A stretch of 64,000 bases of DNA from Rhodococcus sp. HM1 (GTDB lineage Bacteria > Actinomycetota > Actinomycetes > Mycobacteriales > Mycobacteriaceae). Made by a program: the position numbers and the translations under genes. Positions 41,110-48,576 of the stretch are shown in pieces; the first letter of the stretch is position 1; each line of letters opens with the position of its first letter. The notes under the pieces are model-generated. The model saw nothing but the letters and a program-made list of their open reading frames with translations, was not told the origin of the DNA and ran no database searches. The DNA lies in NCBI RefSeq assembly GCF_023218075.1, contig NZ_JALPTB010000032.1, positions 1 to 64,000 of the forward strand. The letters run 5' to 3'.

Positions 41110-42228
41110 ATGTCAACCGAACGCATTGCCGACCGGACCACGTTCGCCTACTGGGTGCCCAATGTCAGTGGAGGTCTGGTCACCTCGGACATCGAGCAGC
41201 GAACCAGCTGGGACTACGACTACAACGTCAAGCTTGCTCGCACCGCCGAGAACAACGGTTTCGAGTACGCCCTGAGCCAGGTGCGTTACGAGGCCAGCTA
41301 CGGCGCCGAGTTCCAGCACGAGTCGACAAGTTTCAGCCTGGCGTTGTTGCTGGCCACCGAGCGGTTGAAAGTCATCGCCGCCGTCCACCCGGGACTGTGG
41401 CAGCCTGCGGTGCTGGCCAAGCTCGGCGCCACTGCCGATCAGCTTTCCGGCGGCCGGTTCGCCGTGAACGTCGTCAGCGGCTGGTTCAAGGACGAGTTCA
41501 CCCACATGGGTGAGCCGTGGCTCGAGCATGACGAGCGCTACCGGCGCAGCGCCGAGTTCCTGCAGGTGCTCCGGAAGATCTGGACCGAGGACGACGTCGA
41601 TTTCCGCGGCGACTTCTACCGAATCCACGACTTCACACTGAAGCCGAAGCCCGCGAACACGCCCGAGCGACCTAACCCCGAACTCTTCCAGGGCGGCAAC
41701 TCCACCGCGGCGATCGCGAACGGCGGACGCTACGCCGACTGGTACTTCAGCAACGGCAAGGACTACGACGGCATCACCGCGCAGATCGACGAGTTGCGCG
41801 ATGTCGCCCGTGCCCACAAGCGCGAAGTCAAGGTCGGGCTGAACGGGTTCGTCATCGCCCGCGACACCGAGAAGGAAGCGCGGGACACCCTCCGCGAGAT
41901 CGTGGAGAAGGCGAACCGGCCCGCGGTCGAGGGTTTCCGCGCTGCTGTGAAGCATGCCGGCTCGTCCACCTCGGATAAGAAGGGCATGTGGTCGGACTCG
42001 ACGTTCGAGGACCTCGTCCAGTACAACGACGGCTTCCGGACCCAGCTGATCGGGACACCGGAGCAGGTCGCGCACCGCATCGTCGAATACCGTCGTCGCG
42101 GCGTCGACCTCATCCTCGCCGGGTTCCTGCACTTCCAGGAGGAGGTCGAGTACTTCGGCGAGAAGGTCCTGCCGCTGGTTCGGGAAATCGAAGCCTCCGA
42201 GAGCACGGTCGAACTCGCAACCGTCTGA
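41110..42228 (+). CDS. sfnG: FMNH2-dependent dimethyl sulfone monooxygenase
   Basis: SfnG converts dimethyl sulfone to methanesulfinate and formaldehyde, a step in using dimethyl sulfide or sulfoxide as sulfur source. The 372-residue protein has typical segments: FAYWVPNVSGGLVTSDIEQR, ALSQVRYEASYGAEFQHEST, FAVNVVSGWFKDEFTHMGEP and LFQGGNSTAAIANGGRYADW. The last part GVDLILAGFLHFQEEVEYFG is also family-like. ATG 41110 is the only good start even though no clear ribosome binding site precedes it. It probably works with the SsuD-like enzyme upstream, which would release sulfite from methanesulfonate. Confidence 0.9.
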   Translation: MSTERIADRTTFAYWVPNVSGGLVTSDIEQRTSWDYDYNVKLARTAENNGFEYALSQVRYEASYGAEFQHESTSFSLALLLATERLKVIAAVHPGLWQPAVLAKLGATADQLSGGRFAVNVVSGWFKDEFTHMGEPWLEHDERYRRSAEFLQVLRKIWTEDDVDFRGDFYRIHDFTLKPKPANTPERPNPELFQGGNSTAAIANGGRYADWYFSNGKDYDGITAQIDELRDVARAHKREVKVGLNGFVIARDTEKEARDTLREIVEKANRPAVEGFRAAVKHAGSSTSDKKGMWSDSTFEDLVQYNDGFRTQLIGTPEQVAHRIVEYRRRGVDLILAGFLHFQEEVEYFGEKVLPLVREIEASESTVELATV

Positions 42229-42240
42229 GCCCCTCGTTCC

Positions 42241-42271
42241 GGGCGTCGACAGCGATGCGCTGTCGGCGCCC
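42241..42271 (+). terminator. Terminator hairpin after sfnG
   Basis: Fourteen-base arms (42241-42254 and 42258-42271, one G-U pair) enclose a three-base loop, 12 bases after the stop. Only a weak T-rich tail follows (GTGTTCC). Confidence 0.7.
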
Positions 42272-42408
42272 GGCCGTGTTCCCCGGTCGATCAGCTCGCG
42301 TGACCTGTGAGACGCGACAGCGGGTGTGTCGTACCCCACTTCTGTGTAACAAGGGCGATAGCGTCACACGATAGAGAGGTCACACGCAGAGTTGGCAGGG
42401 GGTTCCCA

Positions 42409-42705
42409 GTGACTACAACCCAGAGGCGCCTGTTGTTCGTCGGCCATCCCGACGAGGCCGAGATCTCCCAGTGGACGTCCGTGCGAGATCTGGCCTCGCA
42501 GCAGGGATGGGAGACCACCCGGCGGTTCACGCCGGATCTGATCACGTGCGCGATCGCGACCGACGACGTACTGGGGGGCGTCTGCACCCCCACGGAGGCG
42601 TCGACCCTGCGCGCCGTGACCGCGTCGTCGATCCCCTGCATGCGCGCCGGGGACGCACTCGTTCAGCTCTTCGCTCGCGGCGACGTCGCGGACGCGACCG
42701 CCTGA
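42409..42705 (+). CDS. Small BRCT-like protein (98 aa)
   Basis: The protein starts VTTTQRRLLFVGHPDEAEIS and contains WTSVRDLASQQGWETTRRF, LITCAIATDD and ASSIPCMRAGDALVQLF. The alternation of a short strand, a helix, a strand with valine/threonine-rich ends and a late helix looks like a single BRCT domain, as in NAD-dependent ligase or DNA polymerase III epsilon-like proteins. The conserved tryptophan of BRCT domains is not in place, so the assignment is tentative. GTG 42409 follows AGGGGG. It stands alone, convergent with the VOC protein gene. Confidence 0.65.
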   Translation: MTTTQRRLLFVGHPDEAEISQWTSVRDLASQQGWETTRRFTPDLITCAIATDDVLGGVCTPTEASTLRAVTASSIPCMRAGDALVQLFARGDVADATA

Positions 42706-42750
42706 CCGGCAGCCTCGTCCGGCGAACGTCGGCGTGCAGGCACGCGGGTA

Positions 42751-43134
42751 TCAGTTGTCGCGCGCGGTTTCCCAAAGCCCCATAAGGTTGCCCTCGGAGT
42801 CCTTGAAGTACGCCGCGAAACCCATCGTGCCCACGGGTGTACGGGGCGAGACGGTCTTCCCACCCAGTGATTCGATCTTTTCGAGTGCCTGATCGATGTT
42901 GTCGACGTCGATGGTGACGACCGGTGCAGCGGCTTCCCCTCGCTGCATCATGCCGCCGCCGATGTAGCCGGGTTCGGACGACATTCCGGTCTCGTCTGTC
43001 GGACCGGTGACGACGATCGTGTAGTCCATCTCGGGCATCTCGTTGATCTGCCACCCGAATGCTTCCCGATAGAAGCTGCGGGCGCGGTCACCGTCGTCGA
43101 ACGGGATCTCGAAGTGCACAACTTTGCCGGACAT
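42751..43134 (-). CDS. VOC-family (glyoxalase-like) protein
   Basis: The 127-residue protein has the paired beta-alpha-beta-beta-beta modules of the vicinal oxygen chelate fold. The first is VVHFEIPFDDGDRARSFYRE with FGWQINEMPEMDY; the second is APVVTIDVDNIDQALEKIES with GMGFAAYFKDSEGNLMGLWE-like ending. A histidine in VHFEIP and the glutamates at strand ends are candidate metal ligands. The function may be detoxification or a ring-cleavage-type reaction; no substrate can be assigned. ATG 43134 follows AAGGAGG. Confidence 0.88.
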   Translation of the reverse strand: MSGKVVHFEIPFDDGDRARSFYREAFGWQINEMPEMDYTIVVTGPTDETGMSSEPGYIGGGMMQRGEAAAPVVTIDVDNIDQALEKIESLGGKTVSPRTPVGTMGFAAYFKDSEGNLMGLWETARDN

Positions 43135-43206
43135 GGCTGGTGCCTCCTTCTTGTGGGCCGCCGGAGGTGCGGCTTATTCCACGGTAGGACGAACGGTTGC
43201 GGTTCG

Positions 43207-43914
43207 TCACCGGTCACCGTGGAGACCGGCGGGGTCGACGAGCTCGACCGTCGCCCCCGTCACGGCGTCGAACAACGCCGCGGTGGCGGGGTCGTCCCGG
43301 TCGACGCCCCCCTCGTTCCGGGCGAGATTCGCCTCGAGAAATGCGCGGACCGGCGAGGCGTCGATGCTGCGTTCGCCGCGGCGGCATTCGTCGGAAACCG
43401 CGAACGTCATGAGGAACAGGTGCAGGACACGCTCACCGCCGGCCTGGATTGCCGGCTGGAAGTACGGAACCGGGATGATCTCGGCGCCGGCGGCCGCGTA
43501 GAACTTCAGGCGCCTCTCGGGGTCACCGAAGCCGATGTCGGTGTGGTGTCGCGGGTCCTCGACCTCCCCCAGGATCAACAGTGGATCGACGCGTCGCTGC
43601 CAGTCCGCGAGCACCGCCCGCAGGATCCTGCCTCCGATTCCGCCGCCCCGCCGCCCCGGCCGGATCGCCAGGTACGCGGTCAGCATGACCCGGCATTGCG
43701 GAAACCATTGGCCCACAGCACCACCGAGGATCTCTCCGGCGTCGTCGAATGCCACGGAGGCAACGGTGTCACCACCGGGATCGTTCAGGTCCGCAAGGAA
43801 TTCGGCGCGCGGGATCAGTTCGGAGTCGGCGAACGACGGCGCGAGCACCGAATCGTAGAACTCCTCGATCTTCGATGCCGGAAGATCTCCGGAGTCGCGG
43901 ACGTCGAGTTCCAC
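43207..43914 (-). CDS. GNAT-family acetyltransferase
   Basis: The 235-residue protein has a GNAT-like core. The acetyl-CoA pyrophosphate loop lies in YLAIRPGRRGGGIGGRILRAV, matching the R/Q-x-x-G-x-G/A signature, and the preceding strand is LGGAVGQWFP. A C-terminal extension of about 80 residues beyond the core is unusual for the family and has no domain I recognise. I chose GTG 43914, five bases after AAGGAG, over GTG 43920. It is divergent from the 49-residue membrane protein. Confidence 0.75.
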   Translation of the reverse strand: MELDVRDSGDLPASKIEEFYDSVLAPSFADSELIPRAEFLADLNDPGGDTVASVAFDDAGEILGGAVGQWFPQCRVMLTAYLAIRPGRRGGGIGGRILRAVLADWQRRVDPLLILGEVEDPRHHTDIGFGDPERRLKFYAAAGAEIIPVPYFQPAIQAGGERVLHLFLMTFAVSDECRRGERSIDASPVRAFLEANLARNEGGVDRDDPATAALFDAVTGATVELVDPAGLHGDR

Positions 43915-43974
43915 AGTCACTCCTTCGCCGGGTGCGCGGGTCCCCGGAGCGGAGCCTACCGGTGCGCTGACGCG

Positions 43975-44047
43975 CCGGTGTGCCCTAATGGCGCCTCCCA
44001 CCGCCACTACGGCACACCGGGGGTGTTTCAACCGGTGCCGTGGTGGG
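43975..44047 (+). promoter_or_regulatory. Mutually exclusive hairpins upstream of the 49-aa membrane protein
   Basis: CCGGTGTGCC (43975-43984) pairs perfectly with GGCACACCGG (44011-44020). The same 44011-44020 segment can instead pair, with a two-base bulge, with CCGGTGCCGT (44032-44041). The two folds cannot form together and the second lies close to the ribosome binding site of the next gene. This is the layout of an attenuator or riboswitch-like leader, though it could equally be a divergent operator. Confidence 0.4.
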
Positions 44048-44083
44048 TACGTGAGCCGAGCAGAGGCCCGGTAGGAGGTCGTG

Positions 44084-44233
44084 ATGAACGCCAACGTCGT
44101 CCAACTCGTGCTGCTGCTGGTGTTTGCGCTGGCGACGGTGGCCGTTCTGCAATGGCGGATGGCGCGGGCACGCAACACCCATCGGCACCCCGGCGCCACC
44201 GACCCGGGTCCGCATTTCCGGCCGACCGGGTAG
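44084..44233 (+). CDS. 49-residue single-span membrane protein
   Basis: This short gene has a near-perfect AGGAGG box eight bases before its ATG. It encodes MNANVVQLVLLLVFALATVA (a membrane helix at residues 5-23), then a basic stretch (QWRMARARNTHRH) that should stay in the cytoplasm, and a proline-rich tail ending RPTG. The size, single span and strong translation signal suggest a small regulatory or complex-associated membrane protein. No family is recognised. A strong bidirectional terminator follows. Confidence 0.75.
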   Translation: MNANVVQLVLLLVFALATVAVLQWRMARARNTHRHPGATDPGPHFRPTG

Positions 44234-44275
44234 GTCATCCGCGCGCGGTCGGCGATCGTCGCGCCGCCCCTACCG

Positions 44276-44321
44276 CTCGTGCGCGGTTTCGGTAGCGGGG
44301 GCTACCGAAACCGCGCACGAG
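44276..44321. terminator. 21-bp perfect bidirectional terminator hairpin
   Basis: Arms 44276-44296 and 44301-44321 pair perfectly over 21 bases around GGGG. The hairpin lies between the stop of the 49-residue gene (plus strand) and the stop of the flavin monooxygenase gene (minus strand), so it can serve both convergent transcripts. Confidence 0.85.
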
Positions 44322-44330
44322 GGCGAGGGG

Positions 44331-46151
44331 TCAGCTGAGGTGGTGCACCTCCTGCAGCCCGAACACCGGTGTCGGGATGCCCTCGTACCGGGCCTTGAGC
44401 TGCAGCGCGAGATACAGCGAGTAGTGGCGGGACTGGTGCAGGTTGCCGCCGTGGAACCACAGCCCCTCCTGCTGGGTCGGCTTCCACATGTTGCGCTGCT
44501 CGCCTTCCCACGGTCCCGGATCCTTGGTGGTGTCCGAGCCGAGACCCCAGCACTTGCCGACCTTGTCCGCGACGTCCTGACCGATCAGATCGGCGACCCA
44601 GCCGTTCATGGACCCGTAACCGGTGGCGTAGACGACGAGGTCGGCTTCGAGTTCGGTGCCGTCCTCGAGGATCACGCTGTGTTCGGTCAGCTCCCGCACG
44701 TTGCCGTGGGCGAGTTTGATGTCGCCGTTCGCGACGAGTTCGGATGCACCGACGTCGATGTAGTAGCCCGATGCCCGGCGCAGGTACTTCATGAACAGGC
44801 CGGAGCCGTCGTCGCCCCAGTCGTGCCGGAACCCGGCCTTTTCGAGCCGGTCGTAGAAGTCGGCGTCGCGTTCCCGGATCTTGTCGTAGACGGGGATCTG
44901 GAACTCGTGCATGATCCGGTACGGCAGCGACGCGAACGTCAGGTCGGCCTTGTGGGTGGTTACGCCGGCCGCGAGCGCCCGCTCCGAGTAGAGGTCGCCG
45001 AGGCCGAGCTCCATGAGCGATTCGGACTTGACGATGTGTGTGGACGACCGCTGCACCATCGTCACGTCCGCCCCGACCTCCCACAACGCACCGCAGATGT
45101 CGTGCGCGGAGTTGTTCGCGCCGATCACCACGGCCTTCTTGCCCGCGTAGGCGTCGGGTCCCGGGTGTCGGCTCGAATGGTGCTGTTCGCCCTGGAACCG
45201 GTCCATGCCCGGGAACGACGGAATGTTGGGCTTGCCGGACATCCCGGTGGCGATCACGAGCTGCTTCGGGCGCAACACCAGCGGCTGCCCGTCGCGTTCG
45301 ATGTGGACGGTCCACTCCCCCGCCGCCTCGTCGTAGGACGCCGACGTGCACGTCGTCTTCGACCAGTACGGCACCTCCATGACCCGGGTGTACATCTCGA
45401 GCCAGTCGCCGATCTTGTCCTTCGGCGCGAACACCGGCCAGTTGTCGGGGAACGGCAGGTACGGCAGGTGGTCGTACCAGACCGGATCGTGCAGGCACAG
45501 CGACTTGTACCGGCCGCGCCACTGGTCGCCGGGCCGGTCGTGCTTGTCCAGCACCAGGGTGGGCACGCCGAGCTGCCGCATGCGGGCGCCGAGCGCGATC
45601 CCGCCCTGACCACCGCCGACGATCACGACGTACGGCTGGCGGGTGTACCCGAGTTCGCGTTCCTCCGCCTCGCGCTGCTCGGACCAGGTCACCCGGTTCC
45701 GGTCGGCACCGTGGGTGGTGCCGCGCGGGCGCCGCACGCCCTTGCCCTCCTCGTGTCCGGTCAGCTCCTGCAGCGTCGTGAGCAGCGTCCACGCGCCCTC
45801 CTCGACGAGGCGCAGGTGCCCTTCCCCGCGTCCGGTCGCCGTCTCGAACGCGATCCACGCGCTGACGACACCGTCCTCCTCGGTGGGTGGCTCGGTGGTG
45901 CGGAAGCCGCGTGGGTCGGTGTCGTCGAGCCGCTCGTGCAGCATGTTCGCGACACCGTCGCGGCCCTCGACCGTCTTGAGGTTCCAGGTGAAGGCGACCA
46001 GGTCGCGCCAGAAGCTGTCGGTGGCGAACATGCCCGCTGCGGCGTCGACGTCGCGGGAGGCGAGCGCGGCCTCGAAATCGTGCAGCCACTGGTCGACGCG
46101 TCGCTGCGGGTCGAGGCCCTGGTCGGTGGGCTGCTCGAGGATGTCGGTCAT
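44331..46151 (-). CDS. Flavin-containing monooxygenase with N-terminal NTF2-like domain
   Basis: The 606-residue protein fuses two parts. Residues 1 to about 150 look like a SnoaL/NTF2-like cone (DQWLHDFEAALASRDVDAAA, WRDLVAFTWNLKTVEGRDGV). From about 170 lies a flavin monooxygenase with FAD motif YVVIVGGGQGGIALGARMRQ, the fingerprint-like FQGEQHHSSRHPG, NADPH turn AVVIGANNSAHDICGALW and late VVYATGYGSMNGWV. It probably oxygenates a carbonyl or a soft nucleophile. It is divergent from a GAF regulator, its likely activator. ATG 46151 follows GAAGGGGATC. Confidence 0.88.
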   Translation of the reverse strand: MTDILEQPTDQGLDPQRRVDQWLHDFEAALASRDVDAAAGMFATDSFWRDLVAFTWNLKTVEGRDGVANMLHERLDDTDPRGFRTTEPPTEEDGVVSAWIAFETATGRGEGHLRLVEEGAWTLLTTLQELTGHEEGKGVRRPRGTTHGADRNRVTWSEQREAEERELGYTRQPYVVIVGGGQGGIALGARMRQLGVPTLVLDKHDRPGDQWRGRYKSLCLHDPVWYDHLPYLPFPDNWPVFAPKDKIGDWLEMYTRVMEVPYWSKTTCTSASYDEAAGEWTVHIERDGQPLVLRPKQLVIATGMSGKPNIPSFPGMDRFQGEQHHSSRHPGPDAYAGKKAVVIGANNSAHDICGALWEVGADVTMVQRSSTHIVKSESLMELGLGDLYSERALAAGVTTHKADLTFASLPYRIMHEFQIPVYDKIRERDADFYDRLEKAGFRHDWGDDGSGLFMKYLRRASGYYIDVGASELVANGDIKLAHGNVRELTEHSVILEDGTELEADLVVYATGYGSMNGWVADLIGQDVADKVGKCWGLGSDTTKDPGPWEGEQRNMWKPTQQEGLWFHGGNLHQSRHYSLYLALQLKARYEGIPTPVFGLQEVHHLS

Positions 46152-46208
46152 GGCGGATCCCCTTCCGGTCGTTGTTGTGATCCAGCACACAGCCGAGCAC
46201 GGGGTTGC

Positions 46209-46221
46209 TGCAATCGTTGCA
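46209..46221. promoter_or_regulatory. Palindrome between the monooxygenase and its GAF regulator
   Basis: TGCAATCGTTGCA is a perfect five-base inverted repeat with a three-base centre. CGTTGCA is repeated again 11 bases on. It lies in the 160-base divergent promoter region and is a candidate regulator-binding site. Confidence 0.45.
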
Positions 46222-46311
46222 TCACGTTGCACGGCGCGGACGCGCGCTTGTGGCGCAGACCACAGCGCGGCGCCTATGCTCCGGGGGATACCCGGAGACC
46301 GGAGAGGAACC

Positions 46312-47571
46312 GTGAGCAGTTTCAGCGCGATCGCACCCGGCACCGATCTGCCGCGTCACGCACGCGACCTCGTCCGGATGCACGACGCGGTGATCGGCGG
46401 GGGCAAACCCGCGATGCGTCCCCGCGCGGTCGTCGCCCGCTCGTGGTCGCGGGTGTTCGAGACCGGACTCGACCCGTCCGGCGGCAACGTCCGCATCCCC
46501 TTTCCGGTCGAGGAGGTCGAACGCCGCCGCCGGCAGTCGCCGCTGTCCACCGTGATCGGCGACCTCACGCAGATCGTCGCGCCGGTGGCGGATGCGTCGC
46601 AGCTGCTTCTGGTGGTGACGGACGCCGACGGAGTGATCCTGTGGCGCAACGGTTCCGCGCGGATCCGGGCCCGCGCCGACGCCCTCGGATTCCGCGAGGG
46701 ATCCGTGTGGACCGAATCCTCCGTGGGCACCAACGCGATCGGAACGGCACTTGCCGAAGCCGCTCCGGTCCAACTGTTTTCGGGTGAGCACTTCGAGCAG
46801 AGCCAACATCCCTGGTACTGCACGGCGGCACCCGTCCACGACCCGATCAGCGGTGAACTGCTCGGCATCGTCGACGTCAGCGGACCGGCGCTGACGCTGC
46901 ATCCGGCGATCAGCGCGCTGGTCGACACCGCGGTGCGGCTGGCCGAATCCCAGCTGTGGCGGCGGCACGAGCAACGCCTCGACCATCTGCGCACCCGTGC
47001 GGCGCCGGTGCTCGCGTCGGTCAGTGGACCGTTGCTGCTCGTCGACGACCACGGATGGGTCGCGCACGCCTCGGGAGTCGCGACCACCGGACGAGTCGCC
47101 GCCCCGCGGGGCGACCGGCCGATCACCGTCCCCGGCCTCGGGCTGTGCATGCCGGAGCAGCTCTCCCACGGGTGGCTGATCCGCCCTGCCGAGCGGACGT
47201 CGAGAATCTCGATGACACTTCGTCTTTCGTCGACTCCCTCGGTGGAGGTGACCGGCGCGGACTCCTCGTGGCACAGTTCCGTGACGGTGCGGCACGCCGA
47301 GATCCTGCTACTGCTGCACCGCCACGGCCCCGCGGGCATGACGGTCACCGATCTCGGTCACGCATTGTTCGGCGACGCCGATCATGCCGTCGCGGTGCGC
47401 GCGGAGGTGTCGCGGTTGCGCCGCGCGCTCGGCACCGTGGTGGACAGCCGGCCCTACCGGCTGACGGAGTCCGTCGATCTCGTCGTCGAAACGCCCGGCG
47501 CGGAGCGCCTCTCCGAATGTGCGTTCGTGCGCCGGTCGACGAGCCCCGGGGTGCGGGCACTGGCCACGTGA
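46312..47571 (+). CDS. GAF-domain transcriptional regulator (AcoR-like sensor, winged-helix output)
   Basis: The 419-residue protein starts like AcoR-type activators (RHARDLVRMHDAVIGGGKPA, then RPRAVVARSWSRVFETGLDP). A GAF-type sensor follows, with LLLVVTDADGVILWRNGSA, WTESSVGTNAIGTALAE and HPWYCTAAPVHDPISGELLG. The sigma54 AAA+ core of AcoR is missing. Instead the C-terminus is a winged helix-like segment (RHAEILLLLHRHGPAGMTVT, AVAVRAEVSRLRRALG, YRLTESVDLVV). It therefore probably works with normal sigma factors. GTG 46312 follows GGAGAGGAA. Its likely target is the divergent monooxygenase gene. Confidence 0.85.
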   Translation: MSSFSAIAPGTDLPRHARDLVRMHDAVIGGGKPAMRPRAVVARSWSRVFETGLDPSGGNVRIPFPVEEVERRRRQSPLSTVIGDLTQIVAPVADASQLLLVVTDADGVILWRNGSARIRARADALGFREGSVWTESSVGTNAIGTALAEAAPVQLFSGEHFEQSQHPWYCTAAPVHDPISGELLGIVDVSGPALTLHPAISALVDTAVRLAESQLWRRHEQRLDHLRTRAAPVLASVSGPLLLVDDHGWVAHASGVATTGRVAAPRGDRPITVPGLGLCMPEQLSHGWLIRPAERTSRISMTLRLSSTPSVEVTGADSSWHSSVTVRHAEILLLLHRHGPAGMTVTDLGHALFGDADHAVAVRAEVSRLRRALGTVVDSRPYRLTESVDLVVETPGAERLSECAFVRRSTSPGVRALAT

Positions 47572-47712
47572 ATGTCCATTGCATCGGACCACGAGGACCC
47601 GACAAGAATGGGGTCTTTCCGAATGGCCGACCACATGGATAACGCCACCTTCGCGCCGGCGCTCAGCACGCCGGCCCCGATGTGCACCCGTGTCGATCAC
47701 GAGGACCGATAG
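47572..47712 (+). CDS. Possible 46-residue peptide following the GAF regulator
   Basis: An open frame begins with ATG immediately after the regulator stop codon and ends at TAG 47712. The product (starting MSIASDHEDPTRMGSFRMAD) has no recognisable domain, and no ribosome binding site other than coupling to the regulator stop. It may be spurious. A short hairpin (GAGGGA/TCCCTC, 47714-47734) with a TCTCTC tail follows. Confidence 0.25.
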   Translation: MSIASDHEDPTRMGSFRMADHMDNATFAPALSTPAPMCTRVDHEDR

Positions 47713-47757
47713 TGAGGGAATCGCGAGGTCCCTCTCTCTCGAAGTCGGCACTCGGCA

Positions 47758-48576
47758 TTACACAGCCTGGATCGGCGCGATGGTCCTCCTCGTCGCAGAA
47801 ATGATCTTGTCGAGCCACGCATCGTCCCCCAGCGCCCGGCGCAACGGCTCGTTGGGTAGCTCGATGCTCACAGGGAGTCCTTCAGGTAGCGCAGAACAGA
47901 TTCCGCGCAAGTCGATCCCGCCTGTTCCGGGCACGAGCCGTTCTTCACGTGCCTGCCGGATCAGTTCAACGTCGGCTGTCGGAGCCGGCAGGGACCCGTC
48001 GCATATCTGCACATAGTGCAACCATTCCCGAGGAATCGCTGCGAGATCGTCGAGAGTCGTGCTCGACCGGTCCGTGTGCAGGGCGTCGACGAGCACACTA
48101 CGTGCGGGTCCGTCGGCCTGTGAGACGATGTCGACTGCAGCTTTGGCGTCGGGAACCGCTGTCCAAGGCATGAATTCGAGACTTGCGACGATGCCGTATT
48201 CAGCGCACACCAGCGCCAGCCGCGCGTACGAGTCGGTCAACCGTGCACGGTCGGGGTCGTCGCCGCCGACCAGTACGGCCCGCGCCCCGAGCCGCGCGCC
48301 TGCCTCGAGCAGGGGCCGGTAGGCCGAAGTGTCGAAACCCTCTGCGATGCGGATGATCTCGACGTCGAAGACCTCGATTGGCGAGTCCGCGAGTCGGCGT
48401 ACGAGAGCATCGAGTTCGGTGGGATTCTCGTGCAGTGGGTACGCGGTGGTACCGGGCGCGGCGGGCAGCAGCCGCAAACCGACGGTGTCGAAGCCGTGTC
48501 GTTCGGCGAGATCGACATGCTGCAGCGGCGGGATGTCCAGGACGGTGAGGGCGGCGAGTCCGAGCGGGGCGGTCAT
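47758..48576 (-). CDS. Xylose isomerase-like TIM-barrel protein, possible dehydroshikimate dehydratase
   Basis: The 272-residue protein has the AP endonuclease 2/xylose isomerase-like TIM barrel. Candidate metal ligands are the glutamate in VASLEFMPW, aspartate and histidine in VLVDALHTDRS, the segment YVQICDGSLP, and glutamate in VSIELPNEP. Family members include hydroxypyruvate isomerases, inosose dehydratases and 3-dehydroshikimate dehydratases. As the last gene of an operon that contains an AroE-like dehydrogenase, a 3-dehydroshikimate dehydratase-type role, leading to protocatechuate, is attractive but unproven. ATG 48576 overlaps the upstream stop as ATGA. Confidence 0.82.
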   Translation of the reverse strand: MTAPLGLAALTVLDIPPLQHVDLAERHGFDTVGLRLLPAAPGTTAYPLHENPTELDALVRRLADSPIEVFDVEIIRIAEGFDTSAYRPLLEAGARLGARAVLVGGDDPDRARLTDSYARLALVCAEYGIVASLEFMPWTAVPDAKAAVDIVSQADGPARSVLVDALHTDRSSTTLDDLAAIPREWLHYVQICDGSLPAPTADVELIRQAREERLVPGTGGIDLRGICSALPEGLPVSIELPNEPLRRALGDDAWLDKIISATRRTIAPIQAV

